Shown in pieces: positions 24,067 through 32,764 of a stretch of DNA of 64,000 nucleotides (position 1 is the stretch's first letter; the number at the start of each line of letters is the position of its first letter). The stretch covers positions 434,001-498,000 of the forward strand of contig NZ_NXGX01000004.1 in the NCBI RefSeq assembly GCF_002844275.1, given 5' to 3'. This DNA comes from Thalassospira lohafexi (GTDB taxonomy: Bacteria > Pseudomonadota > Alphaproteobacteria > Rhodospirillales > Thalassospiraceae). The position numbers and the translations under genes were made by a program. Under the pieces are notes generated by a model. It was not told the DNA's origin and did not search any database. It saw only the letters and a program-made list of their open reading frames with translations.

Positions 24067-24609
24067 GTGGAAGCCTTGAGATTGCTCTCTGAGGCGTCGG
24101 ATGTCGTGCAGCAATGCGGTCATAAAAGACCCGTTCTCGTCGGTGGAGCTGCTGTTGAGCTGGCCACTCTTGGAGAACTTGTTTCCGGTGATCTTGATAT
24201 TGTCACGCCATGGCAGCAGATATTTGAAGAGGCACTTGAGGATGTCGGTTTCGAACGCAGTGTTGGGCCCGGATCTTTTTCACGCGGTTTTCAGCACACG
24301 ACGTTGAAGGTCGGGGTTGAGGTTGTTGACAGCAAACTGATGGATGGGCGTGGGAGTTATGACCGTGTTTATCTCCTGCGTTTGGATGCGGGGCATAGTG
24401 TTTCGGTAATCTGTATTGAAGACCTTATCGCTGATCGCCTGGGCCAATATAATAGTCCTCCTCACTATGATGAGGAAATGCTCCATCAGGCTGTACGCCT
24501 GTACCAGCTTGCGTTTGAGCTAGATAAACCTTATCTTGATAAGCGTATCGCTGAGGAAACCTCTGGCGATTTTGGTCTGGTCCTATTGGAAAAACATGCG
24601 AATGCGTGA
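24067..24609 (+). CDS. Nucleotidyltransferase-fold protein (AbiEii/MNT-like)
   Basis: About 180 residues from GTG 24067; the frame is open further upstream and may start a little earlier. The core RPVLVGGAAVELATLGELVS followed by GDLDIVTPW has the nucleotidyltransferase signature: GG-x-A-x-E-L and then G-D-L-D-I-V with two metal-binding Asp. The rest is helical with a CIEDLIADRLGQYNSPPHYD segment that resembles the C-terminal part of AbiEii and related toxin enzymes. It lies 23 bases after the HAD gene and overlaps a 66-residue gene. A toxin-antitoxin role is possible. Lower GC than its neighbours suggests transfer. Confidence 0.6.
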   Translation: MEALRLLSEASDVVQQCGHKRPVLVGGAAVELATLGELVSGDLDIVTPWQQIFEEALEDVGFERSVGPGSFSRGFQHTTLKVGVEVVDSKLMDGRGSYDRVYLLRLDAGHSVSVICIEDLIADRLGQYNSPPHYDEEMLHQAVRLYQLAFELDKPYLDKRIAEETSGDFGLVLLEKHANA

Positions 24610-24796
24610 GATCACGATTGAAGAATTAGCTGCACGTATCAGCCGGAAACGAGCCGAGTTAGGTTTGTCCGACACTGGTGACGTGCAACCAAATTCAGGT
24701 CGTCGTCGCACCGAAAGCAAACGGGCGCTTTTGCGTAATATTGCACGGGCTGCTGCGGAGCGGGGCGAAGAGCCAACGTTCAAGGCGAATTACTGA
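24596..24796 (+). CDS. Small basic protein paired with the nucleotidyltransferase
   Basis: 66 residues from ATG 24596 (another ATG at 24602). It overlaps the previous gene by 14 bases in a different frame. It is helical at both ends: MREITIEELAARISRKRAEL and RALLRNIARAAAERGEEPTF, with a polar Gly/Asn/Arg middle. No family is recognised. The tight overlap suggests the pair works together, possibly as an antitoxin or partner subunit. Confidence 0.5.
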   Translation: MRMREITIEELAARISRKRAELGLSDTGDVQPNSGRRRTESKRALLRNIARAAAERGEEPTFKANY

Positions 24797-24875
24797 TCCG
24801 CACGTATCTGGCCATGTTTGACCCGCTTTTCTGATGGAAGGCGGGTTTTTTGTTTTGGGGTGGTGCTTGCGGGAT

Positions 24876-24945
24876 GAGATCCCCGCCTACGCGGGGATGA
24901 CGGTACCCAATCCTTATCGTCACACCCGCGAAGGCGGGTGTCTCG
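24876..24945. repeat. REP-type palindrome pair
   Basis: GATCCCCGCCTACGCGGGGATGAC lies around 24878-24901 (stem ATCCCCGC/GCGGGGAT), and CACACCCGCGAAGGCGGGTGTC around 24921-24942. Confidence 0.8.
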
Positions 24946-24995
24946 ATATTCGGGCACGTGCGCTGGGAGATGCCGCGTACATAGCTTGGCATCCA

Positions 24996-25919
24996 TCAGC
25001 TTTGCGCCTCAACCTTGCTTTCGCGGAAGATGATGAAAATGCCGCTGGCCGTGATGATGGCAGCGCCGACAAAGGTCAGGGCATCGGGTGTTTCGCCCCA
25101 GAAAAACCAGCCAAGGCCGGTGGCCCAGATGAGGGCGGTGTAGTCAAACGGAGCAACGGTAGGGGCTTCGGCAACCCGGAAGGCCTGGGTGATCATGGTC
25201 ATGCCGCCGGTGCCAAAAAATGCGATGGCGGCAAACAGCCAGAGGTCTTCGGCGCGGATTGGCGTCCAGAAGAACGTGACGATGGAGCCGGTCAGAATGG
25301 CGCTGGTGGCACTTAAGTACAAAAGCAGCGTCCACATGCTTTCGCGGGTATCGACAAAGCGGGCACTGAGCATCAAAAGCGCATAGGTAAAGGCGGTCGC
25401 AACCGGCAGGAGCGAGACCGCCTCAAAACTTGCCGCACCGGGGCGGACAATCACCAATACCCCGACAAAGCCAATCACAACCGCAATCCAGCGTCGCCAG
25501 CCAACCGGGGCGATAAACAGGGCGGCAATTGCGGTGATGAACAGTGGGGCGACAAAGGCAATGGCGGTGGCCTCGGCCAATCCCATGAGGTGGATGCTGG
25601 TAAAGAAGAGAACCGTTGCGGTAATCCAGATCAAGCCGCGCAGGAAATGCACGCCAATGCGATGAGATCGAAGGGCACGCCGCCCACCCATTTTAAGCGC
25701 CAGTATCACGGCAAAGGGCAGGGCGATGACATTGCGCAGGAAAATGATCTGGATCGGGGAATAGTGATCCATCAGGCTTTTGGCCAGACCATCATTGATG
25801 CACAGGAATGCGACCCCGGCACACATCAGAAGGATGCCGGTCAGGTTGTTGTTGCGCGGATGTGTGGCGTTTTCCAATGGTGGCGTTTCCGTTTTGGGGC
25901 GCATTGATGTGTGGGGCAT
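24996..25919 (-). CDS. EamA-family (DMT) membrane exporter
   Basis: 307 residues with ten predicted membrane segments in two five-helix EamA halves. The first half starts ILLMCAGVAFLCINDGLAKS and includes IQIIFLRNVIALPFAVILAL. The second starts around LLPVATAFTYALLMLSAR, with GTGGMTMITQAFRVAEAPTV and DYTALIWATGLGWFFWGE in the last helices. A polar N-terminal tail of about 25 residues comes first. Members export amino acids, nucleosides or other metabolites; the substrate cannot be told from sequence. Confidence 0.9.
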   Translation of the reverse strand: MPHTSMRPKTETPPLENATHPRNNNLTGILLMCAGVAFLCINDGLAKSLMDHYSPIQIIFLRNVIALPFAVILALKMGGRRALRSHRIGVHFLRGLIWITATVLFFTSIHLMGLAEATAIAFVAPLFITAIAALFIAPVGWRRWIAVVIGFVGVLVIVRPGAASFEAVSLLPVATAFTYALLMLSARFVDTRESMWTLLLYLSATSAILTGSIVTFFWTPIRAEDLWLFAAIAFFGTGGMTMITQAFRVAEAPTVAPFDYTALIWATGLGWFFWGETPDALTFVGAAIITASGIFIIFRESKVEAQS

Positions 25920-26034
25920 CGCGCAAGTGACTTCAAAGCTTTAAGCCAATCGAACGCCTTAGGCCAGCATAGAAAAACGCCGCCCCGAACAAGGGACGGC
26001 GTCAGTTTGTTGGCAAAGCCCGGATTTGATCAGA

Positions 26035-26116
26035 ACCGTCATTCCGGGCACAGCGCAGGTCCGGAATCCATAGCCAGTTGCAAGGGCAATAGATTCCCGC
26101 CTTCGCGGGAATGACA
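26035..26116. repeat. Two palindromes of different REP subtype
   Basis: TCATTCCGGGCACAGCGCAG then GTCCGGAATCCA (about 26039-26070) has ATTCCGG/CCGGAAT arms, a different core from the rest. GATTCCCGCCTTCGCGGGAA (about 26093-26112) is the main subtype. Confidence 0.75.
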
Positions 26117-26164
26117 GTCAGGCTTTATCAGGCCCTGTCCACAGATCAAAGCGGGGGCGTGTCA

Positions 26165-27019
26165 TCAGATCGCGGTGGCGCGGTTGGCGTCGATGTAAAT
26201 TTCGCGCAGGCGTTTGGCAATCGGGCCGGGGACACCGTCGCCGATTTTCTTGCCATCGATTTCAGCAACCGGACAGACAAAGGCCGAGGCCGAGGTCGAG
26301 AAGGCTTCTTTGGCGTTCTGCGCTTCTTCCAGCGTGAAGTGGCGTTCTTCGACTTTAAGCTGGAGTTCCTCGGCACATTTCAGGACCGATGCGCGGGTGA
26401 TGCCGTGCAGGATGTCGGTCGAAAGTTCGCGGGTGACGATGGTGTTATCCTGCGTCACGATATAGGCGTTGTTCGACGATCCTTCGGTGATGAAACCATC
26501 GAGTAGCATCCAGGCATCATCCGCCCCCTTGCTTGCGGCTTCGGTTTTAAGAAGCGACGCATAAAGAAGCTGCACGGTTTTGATGTCGGACCGGCGCCAG
26601 CGGATGTCGGGGAAGGTGACGATTTTCTGACCGCGTTCGGCCAGGGCCGATTTGATCAGCGATTTGCTTTGGGTAAACATCACGATGGTTGCCGGGGTTT
26701 TCGGGTCAATCGCGAAATCACGATCGCCAGCCGAGCCGCGCGACACCTGAAGGTAAATCAGGCCTTCGGTGATGTTGTTGAGCTTGACCAGCTCGCGGTG
26801 GGCTTCAAGAAGCTGATCGATGTCGGGCTTGAATTCGAATTTCAGTTCCGAAAGCGAACGTTGCAGGCGGGTCATATGGCCCTTGAAATCAATCAACTTG
26901 CCATCAAGCACCGAGGTTACTTCATACACGCCATCGGCAAACAGGAAGGATCGGTCAAAGATCGAAATCTTGGCTTCGGTTTCTGGCACGAACTGGCCGT
27001 CAACATAAACAGTACGCAT
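26165..27019 (-). CDS. dat: D-amino acid aminotransferase
   Basis: 284 residues from the Met at 27019 (RTVYVDGQFVPETEAKISIF). The class IV PLP aminotransferase fold is clear: DRSFLFADGVYEVTSVLDG near the start, RGSAGDRDF, then the PLP-lysine segment DIRWRRSDIKTVQLLYASLL with the expected Lys in S-D-I-K-T, then EGSSNNAYIV, and HGITRASVL. D-amino acid transaminases of this family interconvert D-alanine/D-glutamate and 2-oxo acids for peptidoglycan or D-amino acid catabolism. Annotated length is normal. A longer in-frame start to 27142 has an unlikely sequence. Confidence 0.88.
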   Translation of the reverse strand: MRTVYVDGQFVPETEAKISIFDRSFLFADGVYEVTSVLDGKLIDFKGHMTRLQRSLSELKFEFKPDIDQLLEAHRELVKLNNITEGLIYLQVSRGSAGDRDFAIDPKTPATIVMFTQSKSLIKSALAERGQKIVTFPDIRWRRSDIKTVQLLYASLLKTEAASKGADDAWMLLDGFITEGSSNNAYIVTQDNTIVTRELSTDILHGITRASVLKCAEELQLKVEERHFTLEEAQNAKEAFSTSASAFVCPVAEIDGKKIGDGVPGPIAKRLREIYIDANRATAI

Positions 27020-27311
27020 GGCAACTTCCCCGATACGATGGCGGACGATTGAAATTCCGCAAGTGATGGATGTAAGCGACGTTTCCATGGCCAAACCCCG
27101 CGTGGTGTTGGCACCACAGGGCGTGACCGTTTGGTCCGACACTATTTAGGGAAACAATTATCACAGTGCGAGGCCGTCTGTCGTGCGAAAGCTTTATATC
27201 TTGCGTGTAAAAGGTGGAAAGTTGCTTTGATACGGCGCAGATGGCGGGCCCATGCAATAATATGCGTGGTAATCGGGCTTTATCGTCGCAGATTGTTCAA
27301 ATTGTAGATTG

Positions 27312-27581
27312 TTAGGGTCTGAACCCAATTGAATGCTTGAAATGGTCGCGAGGAATTTGTGCGGATATCAGGAGCATTACGGCAGCAAGGCTCGCTGCCT
27401 TGCAAGGTGATGCGACGTAATAGCCCGTGCAAATTCCTCCGATCCGAAGGACATCAGGACACTCTACGACCTGCGGCGTCAATCCCCTTGCCCGGGGCTC
27501 CACCCCGCGCTGCGGCGATTTCCTTGCATGTCTTGATTGTTCTGATGCCATTTTAAACATTCAATTGGGTTCAGGCCCTAA
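27312..27581. mobile_element. 270-bp MITE-like element with 34-bp terminal inverted repeats
   Basis: The left end (27312-27345) and right end (27548-27581) are 34-base inverted repeats with three mismatches; both contain CTGAACCCAATTGAATG. Inside, GAGGAATTTG (about 27350-27359) pairs with CAAATTCCTC (27430-27439). Further in, CATTACG pairs with CGTAATA-type sequence, and GGCAGC...GCTGCC forms a hairpin, giving a long nested structure. No transposase is encoded. Small open frames on both strands inside it have no recognisable protein. The rest of the gap (27020-27311 and 27582-27665) shows nothing clear. A relic with the same ends is at 63754-63804. Confidence 0.75.
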
Positions 27582-27665
27582 AATTCCTTTTGACCCTAAC
27601 ATAAGTTGAGGTTTTATCGTCCTGTTCATGAGATGAAAAACATCGTTGGGAAATGGAGCCCTGTA

Positions 27666-28589
27666 ATGAACAACCCTCTGCCAGTCGTGAACCAAATGTC
27701 GGTTGTTAACGACCGCGACGCATTGCAAAGCCGGATCAATGCCAGCTGGGCCATGCCGACCCGTCGCCCCAAACAGCACGTTGATCTGGATGCCTATTTC
27801 GCGCGGATTGGCTATGACGGCCCACGCAATGCAACGCTTGAGGTTTTGCAGCGCCTGCATGCGCTGCATCCGGCCAATATTCCGTTTGAGGCGATTGATG
27901 TGTTTAACGACAAACCGATCAGCATCGCGCCAGAAAAGATCGACCAGAAACTGATCCATGACGGGCGCGGCGGATATTGTTTTGAGCATAATTCGCTGTT
28001 TGGCCGGGTGTTGCGCAGCCTTGGCTTTGAGGTTGAAGGACTGGCGGGCCGGGTTTTGTGGGGCTTTGGCGACGCCGATATGCCGCGTCCACGTTGCCAC
28101 ATGGCCAACCGGGTGATGATTGATGGCGACGCGTGGCTTGCCGATGTCGGGCTGGGCGGGTGTGTGCCAACCGCCCCGCTGATGCTCGACGTTGCAACGC
28201 CGCAAGTCACCCCGCATGACACATACCGGGTCCTTAAGGGCGCGCATAGTTACCGCGTGGAGATGGAACGCGGCGGGGTCTGGAAAGCGGTGCATGAGAT
28301 CGATTATGCCCCGGTGGCTGATATCGATTATGAGGTCATGAACTGGTATGCGTCCGATCACCCCGAAAGCGGGTTTTGCAAGACGCTGATGGTTGCGCGA
28401 TCCGCGCCGTTTGCACGGTTTACCTTGCTCAATAACCGCCTGACCATCCGGCTTGTTTCGGGCGAGGAAGAGCAACATACCTTAAGCGTGGGCGATATTT
28501 CGCAAACGCTGAGAGACATCTTTGGGATTGAACCGGACCCGCGGTGGCAGGGCACCTTTGCAAGAATGATCAAACACAGTCACGGATGA
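27666..28589 (+). CDS. nat: Arylamine N-acetyltransferase
   Basis: 307 residues from ATG 27666 (GGAG at 27655-27658); earlier in-frame starts at 27606 and 27633 are possible. The catalytic triad of the family is visible: Cys in GRGGYCFEHNSLF (C105), His in PRPRCHMANRV (H145) and Asp in WLADVGLGG (D160). FARIGYDGPRNATLEVLQRL followed by HPANIPFEAID is the standard N-terminal block. It moves acetyl groups from acetyl-CoA to arylamines or hydrazines. The length is about 20-30 residues more than usual because of the N-terminal extension. Confidence 0.93.
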   Translation: MNNPLPVVNQMSVVNDRDALQSRINASWAMPTRRPKQHVDLDAYFARIGYDGPRNATLEVLQRLHALHPANIPFEAIDVFNDKPISIAPEKIDQKLIHDGRGGYCFEHNSLFGRVLRSLGFEVEGLAGRVLWGFGDADMPRPRCHMANRVMIDGDAWLADVGLGGCVPTAPLMLDVATPQVTPHDTYRVLKGAHSYRVEMERGGVWKAVHEIDYAPVADIDYEVMNWYASDHPESGFCKTLMVARSAPFARFTLLNNRLTIRLVSGEEEQHTLSVGDISQTLRDIFGIEPDPRWQGTFARMIKHSHG

Positions 28590-28671
28590 ACGGTTGTGCG
28601 GTGTTTATCGCGATTGTGAATGATCAGGGGCGGGGCGTTTATGGCGCTCCGCCCCATGATTTTGTCGATGT

Positions 28672-31600
28672 TTAAAACGCCACCCGGAACCCGGCGGCGA
28701 AGGCGTGTTCGGTGCGGGTTTCGGAGAGGGACGGTTGATAATCAGCATACAGGCTCCATCCGTCTTCATCGGCAAGGGCAAAGCCGAGATTGCCGGTCAG
28801 GGTATCGCGGTCGGTTTCGCTGCCCGTGACGTTAAAGGAAGATGTCCCGGCAAAGGCCAGGGTGGTGCTGTTACTGGTCGGGCCAAGATGATGGTCCCAG
28901 CCAAGACGGAACTGCGGGATAATTGTTTTGCCATTGCCGGTTTCAAACAGGCCCGCCATGCGCAGGCCAAGCCTTGCGGTGCCGGTCAGGGTGCTGTCGG
29001 CTTGGCGCGACAGATTGGCCGATCCGGCCCCGGTTTCATTGAAACTGTCTTGATCGTTCCAGAGAACACGCAGCCCGCCATAGGGCGCGATCCGCCAGTT
29101 ATGGGCAACATCAAATCCCCGGGCCAGTTCAAGGTTGGCATTGAGCGCATTGTCGGTGTACTCCGCCGTGGCCGTCCGATTGATGCCGCCAAAATCAAGA
29201 TTACGATTGCTGTCATTTGCCGTTCGGGTCCAGCCGGCTTGCCCGGAAAGCTGCAGATCGCGGCCAAGATCGTGTGTGGCGTAAAAACCGGCCATGAGAT
29301 TGTTGCTATTAAGGGTGGCGTCCCGCCCGGACTGTTGATTTTGGGCGTCGGCATATCCGAAATAGACCCCCAGAATAGTGGTGTCGGAAAGCTGGGTGTC
29401 AAAGCCGCCAACCATACCGGTCCATTGGTAATCAGTGGTGTCGGCATTGCCGTCACCGTCGATCCGGCCGGTTGCTCCGATGGCCTGAAGCCAGATGGCG
29501 GATGCGGCCTGCGGCCCATTTTCAGAGCCCAGCGAGAGTATGTTTGCATCACTGGCATATGTTTGACTGTCACTTGCCATCGGGCCGGAACTGGCAAAGC
29601 CGGTCAGTGCGGCGGGGGACAGGGTGCTGGCGGCGACAAGCGATCCGCTGGTGGTTTGGGCAATGTTGCGGCCGCGGTTCAGGTCGGCAAGGCGTGCGCC
29701 GATCTGGCCGGTGGCCTGATGGGTGATGCGGCTATTTAAGGCGGGGGCGGCAGCGAAGATATCGCCTGAGAGCTGTTGAAAGGCGCGTTGTGCCCCGGCA
29801 TTTGTCAGGCCGAGAATGGCGTTGCTGATGGTGGTGCCGTCCGTGCCCGAAATATTGTTGATCTGGCCAGCGACGGCTTTTTGATTGGGGGTTGTGGCAA
29901 TGTCGGTGAAGCCGCTGGCGTTGCGGGTCAGTGTCAGGGAGACATCATTGCCGGTGCCGCCGATGGTTGAACGCGCGGCGTCATAAAAGGCGAGCTGATT
30001 GTCGATGGTTGCGAAATCGCCGGTAACCGCGTCAACACCATCATTTTCGATGATCACGTAGCTATAGGTGGTTTGACCGGAGAAATTGTTACCCGATACG
30101 CCTTTGACCCGCAGCGTCGAGCCGGTGATATCGACTGTGCCATTGACAATGACCTTGTCGGAATTTCCTGCACTATCCACCTCGATCTCGAGGATCGAAC
30201 CGGCATTGAGAACATAGGCGCCATTGACGGTTTGTGTGCCGATGGAATTGCCCGGCGCGTGAATGCCGCCCGATTGCAAGGTCGTCGCCCCGATAGTGCC
30301 GGTGCCGCCAAGGGTACCGCCGTTCTGGACCGTGAAGGCCGAAGACGTGGCAGAGCCGTTAACCGACAATGTGCCACCCGAGACGGTTGTTGCCCCGGAA
30401 TAGGTGTTGGCCGCACTGAGCGTGACGGTGCCGGTGCCGGTTTTGGTCAGCGTGCCGGTCCCGGCCAGAACGGAACTGATGGTGCCCGACTGGGTCGCAA
30501 ACGTTCCCGATGATGACAATGTGCCGTTTGATACGGTTGCGCCACTGACCGTGATGGTGCCGGTTCGGGTCTGTGTCGTCGTGCCGAGATCAAGCGTACC
30601 GCCGGTCAGATTAAGGGTTCCTGCGGCATTTCCGAGTGTTCCCGATCCTGACAGGGTTAATGTCCCGGCCGAAAGGTTTGTTGCGCCGGTATAGGTGTTG
30701 GCCGCACTGAGTGTGACGGTGCCGGTGCCGGTTTTGGCAAGTGTGCCGGTTCCGGCCAGAACGGCGCTGATGGTGCCCGACTGGGTCGCAAACGTTCCCG
30801 ATGATGACAATGTACCGTTTGACACGGTTGCACCATTGAGTGTGATGGTGCCGGTCCGGGTCTGTGTCGTGGTGCCGAGATCAAGCGTACCGCCGGTCAG
30901 GTTAAGTGCCCCGGCAGCATTTCCCAGTGTTCCCGATCCTGACAGGGATAATGTCCCGGCCGAAAGGTTTGTTGCGCCGGTATAGGTGTTGGCAGCACTG
31001 AGTGTCAGGGTGCCTGCGCCATTTTTGGTCAGTGCCCAACTGCCGGTTCCGCCCGAGCCGGCCTGATCGGTGATGGTATTGGCAAGGGTTTGTGTGTTGC
31101 CGGTATCGGGATTGAAGGTCAGGGTGCCGCTGCCTTGCAGGAAAACACCATCGCCAAAGGCCGATCCGTCCTGGGCCGTGCCCGCCCCGCCGGTTCCGCC
31201 GTTTCCGCCGGTGACGGTGTTGTTATTGACGGTCAGGGTTCCGGCAATGGTCAGGGTTGCGCCTTCCATGACAAAGATTGCGCCCCCGGCACCAAGCCCA
31301 CCACCCCCGGCCGCCTGAGAGATGGTGCCGCTTGTTACACCGTTGCCCGCGCCAAATCCGCCCTGACCGACATCGGCGACGCTGCCAAGGCCGCCACCAC
31401 CGCCGCCGCCGCCAAATCCGCCGTCGCCCCGGAATGCGCCACCCCCGCCGCCAAAACCGCCATTGCCGATACTGCTGCCGCCACCACCAAACCCGCCATC
31501 GGGGTCGGCGGAAAGCCCGCCATCAATGCCGTTGACACCGCCGCCGCCGGCCACGCTGTCGCCGGAACCACCGCCGCCGCCATTGTTGCCGCCAGTACTG

Positions 31601-32337
31601 CCACCGCCGCCGGAATTGGTGCCATCCCCACCGGCACCTTCGCCCTGGGCGATCCCGTCACCGCCATTGCCACCGTTTGATCCACCGGTTGCCCCGCTGC
31701 CAAGGCCGCCACCACCGCCGGCGTTGCCAGCGGCAACCGCGCCGCCATCACCCCCCATGCCGCCGCCGCCGCCGGTGACCCCCGCTGGGGCTTGCGCGCC
31801 GCCATCGCCGCCGGTTGCGGCGTTGTTTTGCGCGACAAGATTGCTGATGGTGACGTTGGCGCCATCCTTGACGAACAGGGCCCCGCCAAGCCCGGCGCCG
31901 CCACCTGCGGCCTGACCGGCATCGCCGCCAGATGCAACCGCATTCTCGATGGTCAGGTCGTTGATTGCCACGGTGCCGGAATAAACAAACAGGCCGCGAA
32001 ACGCGTTGTTGCCACTGAGCGTATTGCCATTTCCGTTCAGCGTGATGTTGCTGTTTAGCGCGTTCAGATCACCGCTGGTCAGTGTGATGGTGCCCAGACC
32101 GTTCTGGACTTCGATGGTGTTGGTGCCGCCCGCAGCATTGGCATCAAAAATCGCCTGACGCAGGGAACCCGCACCGCTATCGGCGGTGTTGGTTACACTG
32201 AAAGTTGCGGCTTGTGCCGATCTTGTTGGTGTGGCGGATAACAGGATCAGGAGAACAAGGCAGCATCGGGCGTGCGCGGAGACACCGCGCCAGTAGGAGA
32301 ATTGTCCTGTCCGCCAGGAGGGGGGATGCGGATCCAT
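28672..32337 (-). CDS. Large Gly-rich autotransporter (type V secretion)
   Basis: 1221 residues. An N-terminal signal region ends around RSAQAATFSV. The passenger starts with a right-handed beta-helix-like part (NTADSGAGSLRQAIFDANAA), then a long region of about 200 residues dominated by Gly-Gly (about 140-370). Next come passenger-associated repeats, including GAGTLTLSAANTYTGATNLS, present as a 291-bp DNA repeat. The C-terminal 270 residues form an autotransporter beta-barrel ending in HAFAAGFRVAF with the terminal Phe needed for assembly. It is probably a surface adhesin. It stands alone; its reverse strand carries several long artefactual frames. Confidence 0.92.
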   Translation of the reverse strand: MDPHPPSWRTGQFSYWRGVSAHARCCLVLLILLSATPTRSAQAATFSVTNTADSGAGSLRQAIFDANAAGGTNTIEVQNGLGTITLTSGDLNALNSNITLNGNGNTLSGNNAFRGLFVYSGTVAINDLTIENAVASGGDAGQAAGGGAGLGGALFVKDGANVTISNLVAQNNAATGGDGGAQAPAGVTGGGGGMGGDGGAVAAGNAGGGGGLGSGATGGSNGGNGGDGIAQGEGAGGDGTNSGGGGSTGGNNGGGGGSGDSVAGGGGVNGIDGGLSADPDGGFGGGGSSIGNGGFGGGGGAFRGDGGFGGGGGGGGLGSVADVGQGGFGAGNGVTSGTISQAAGGGGLGAGGAIFVMEGATLTIAGTLTVNNNTVTGGNGGTGGAGTAQDGSAFGDGVFLQGSGTLTFNPDTGNTQTLANTITDQAGSGGTGSWALTKNGAGTLTLSAANTYTGATNLSAGTLSLSGSGTLGNAAGALNLTGGTLDLGTTTQTRTGTITLNGATVSNGTLSSSGTFATQSGTISAVLAGTGTLAKTGTGTVTLSAANTYTGATNLSAGTLTLSGSGTLGNAAGTLNLTGGTLDLGTTTQTRTGTITVSGATVSNGTLSSSGTFATQSGTISSVLAGTGTLTKTGTGTVTLSAANTYSGATTVSGGTLSVNGSATSSAFTVQNGGTLGGTGTIGATTLQSGGIHAPGNSIGTQTVNGAYVLNAGSILEIEVDSAGNSDKVIVNGTVDITGSTLRVKGVSGNNFSGQTTYSYVIIENDGVDAVTGDFATIDNQLAFYDAARSTIGGTGNDVSLTLTRNASGFTDIATTPNQKAVAGQINNISGTDGTTISNAILGLTNAGAQRAFQQLSGDIFAAAPALNSRITHQATGQIGARLADLNRGRNIAQTTSGSLVAASTLSPAALTGFASSGPMASDSQTYASDANILSLGSENGPQAASAIWLQAIGATGRIDGDGNADTTDYQWTGMVGGFDTQLSDTTILGVYFGYADAQNQQSGRDATLNSNNLMAGFYATHDLGRDLQLSGQAGWTRTANDSNRNLDFGGINRTATAEYTDNALNANLELARGFDVAHNWRIAPYGGLRVLWNDQDSFNETGAGSANLSRQADSTLTGTARLGLRMAGLFETGNGKTIIPQFRLGWDHHLGPTSNSTTLAFAGTSSFNVTGSETDRDTLTGNLGFALADEDGWSLYADYQPSLSETRTEHAFAAGFRVAF
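30404..30985. repeat. 291-bp in-frame tandem duplication inside the autotransporter
   Basis: Bases 30404-30694 and 30695-30985 are nearly the same: same 97-residue unit, with LNLTGGTLDLGTTTQTRTGT and NGTLSSSGTFATQSGTIS in both. Differences are scattered, mostly synonymous. A partial third copy of the unit lies on the N-terminal side. Confidence 0.85.
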
Positions 32338-32518
32338 ATGACAGCACGCCTTGGGTCATGAGATTGAATGTTTCCCATTCTCTTGGGCGGTTTCTGTGAA
32401 GGCCACAACTGGCAATCTGGGGTGAGCGACTTTCTTGTGCGAAAAGTGGATATCGGGTGACACAAAGTGGATATTTATCAGGGTTTATTAATGTAAAAAG
32501 ACCCTTTGCCCGACGGAA

Positions 32519-32719
32519 TCAGCTCCCCGATTTTGCATCTGCCTCGCGGGTCCGTTCACCAAGACGGAACAGAAGACCGGCAATGCTTTCGGATGTGAGG
32601 GGGCGTTCAGGCATGGTCAGTCGGGCATGCTCAGATCGCCCTGCGACAGGCAAATGCCTTTGGGTCGTGCTTCTTGCGGGTTTTTAACAAACCAGCGTTG
32701 ACCGAAACCGATAAGGGGT
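32519..32719 (-). pseudogene. Decayed C-terminal fragment of a cytochrome c gene
   Basis: Reading the minus strand, one frame gives FGQRWFVKNPQEARPKGICL followed by SQGDLSMPD and a stop. A shift of one frame continues TMPERPLTSESIAGLLFRLG followed by ERTREADAKSGS and a stop. Together they align with the last 55 residues of the intact cytochrome c at 41292-41729 (SFGQRWPLENLEEALAEGIS, then HDDLTMPEFTLTPESIADLL). The join has a short duplication around SMPD/TMPE. The haem-binding CxxCH part is missing. The remaining sequence of the gap 32338-32764 shows no gene. Confidence 0.75.
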
Positions 32720-32764
32720 GCCGTGGATGATGGGCGGGGCGTTTATCGCACCCCGCCCTGTTTT

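Noticed and set aside
27312-27560. Minus-strand 82-residue frame starting inside the right end of the inverted-repeat element
   Set aside because: It spans the inverted repeats and stems, has no ribosome binding site and no recognisable domain; explained by the element structure.
28705-29739. Plus-strand frames opposite the autotransporter, including this 344-residue one
   Set aside because: They arise from the repetitive, GC-rich beta-barrel and repeat coding of the real minus-strand gene.
31335-31943. Ala/Met-rich 202-residue minus-strand frame in the Gly-rich region
   Set aside because: It is a shifted frame of the Gly-Gly coding stretch; low complexity and no start signal.
32457-32687. 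76-residue plus-strand frame between the autotransporter and ABC ATPase
   Set aside because: The sequence is better explained by the cytochrome c fragment on the other strand.
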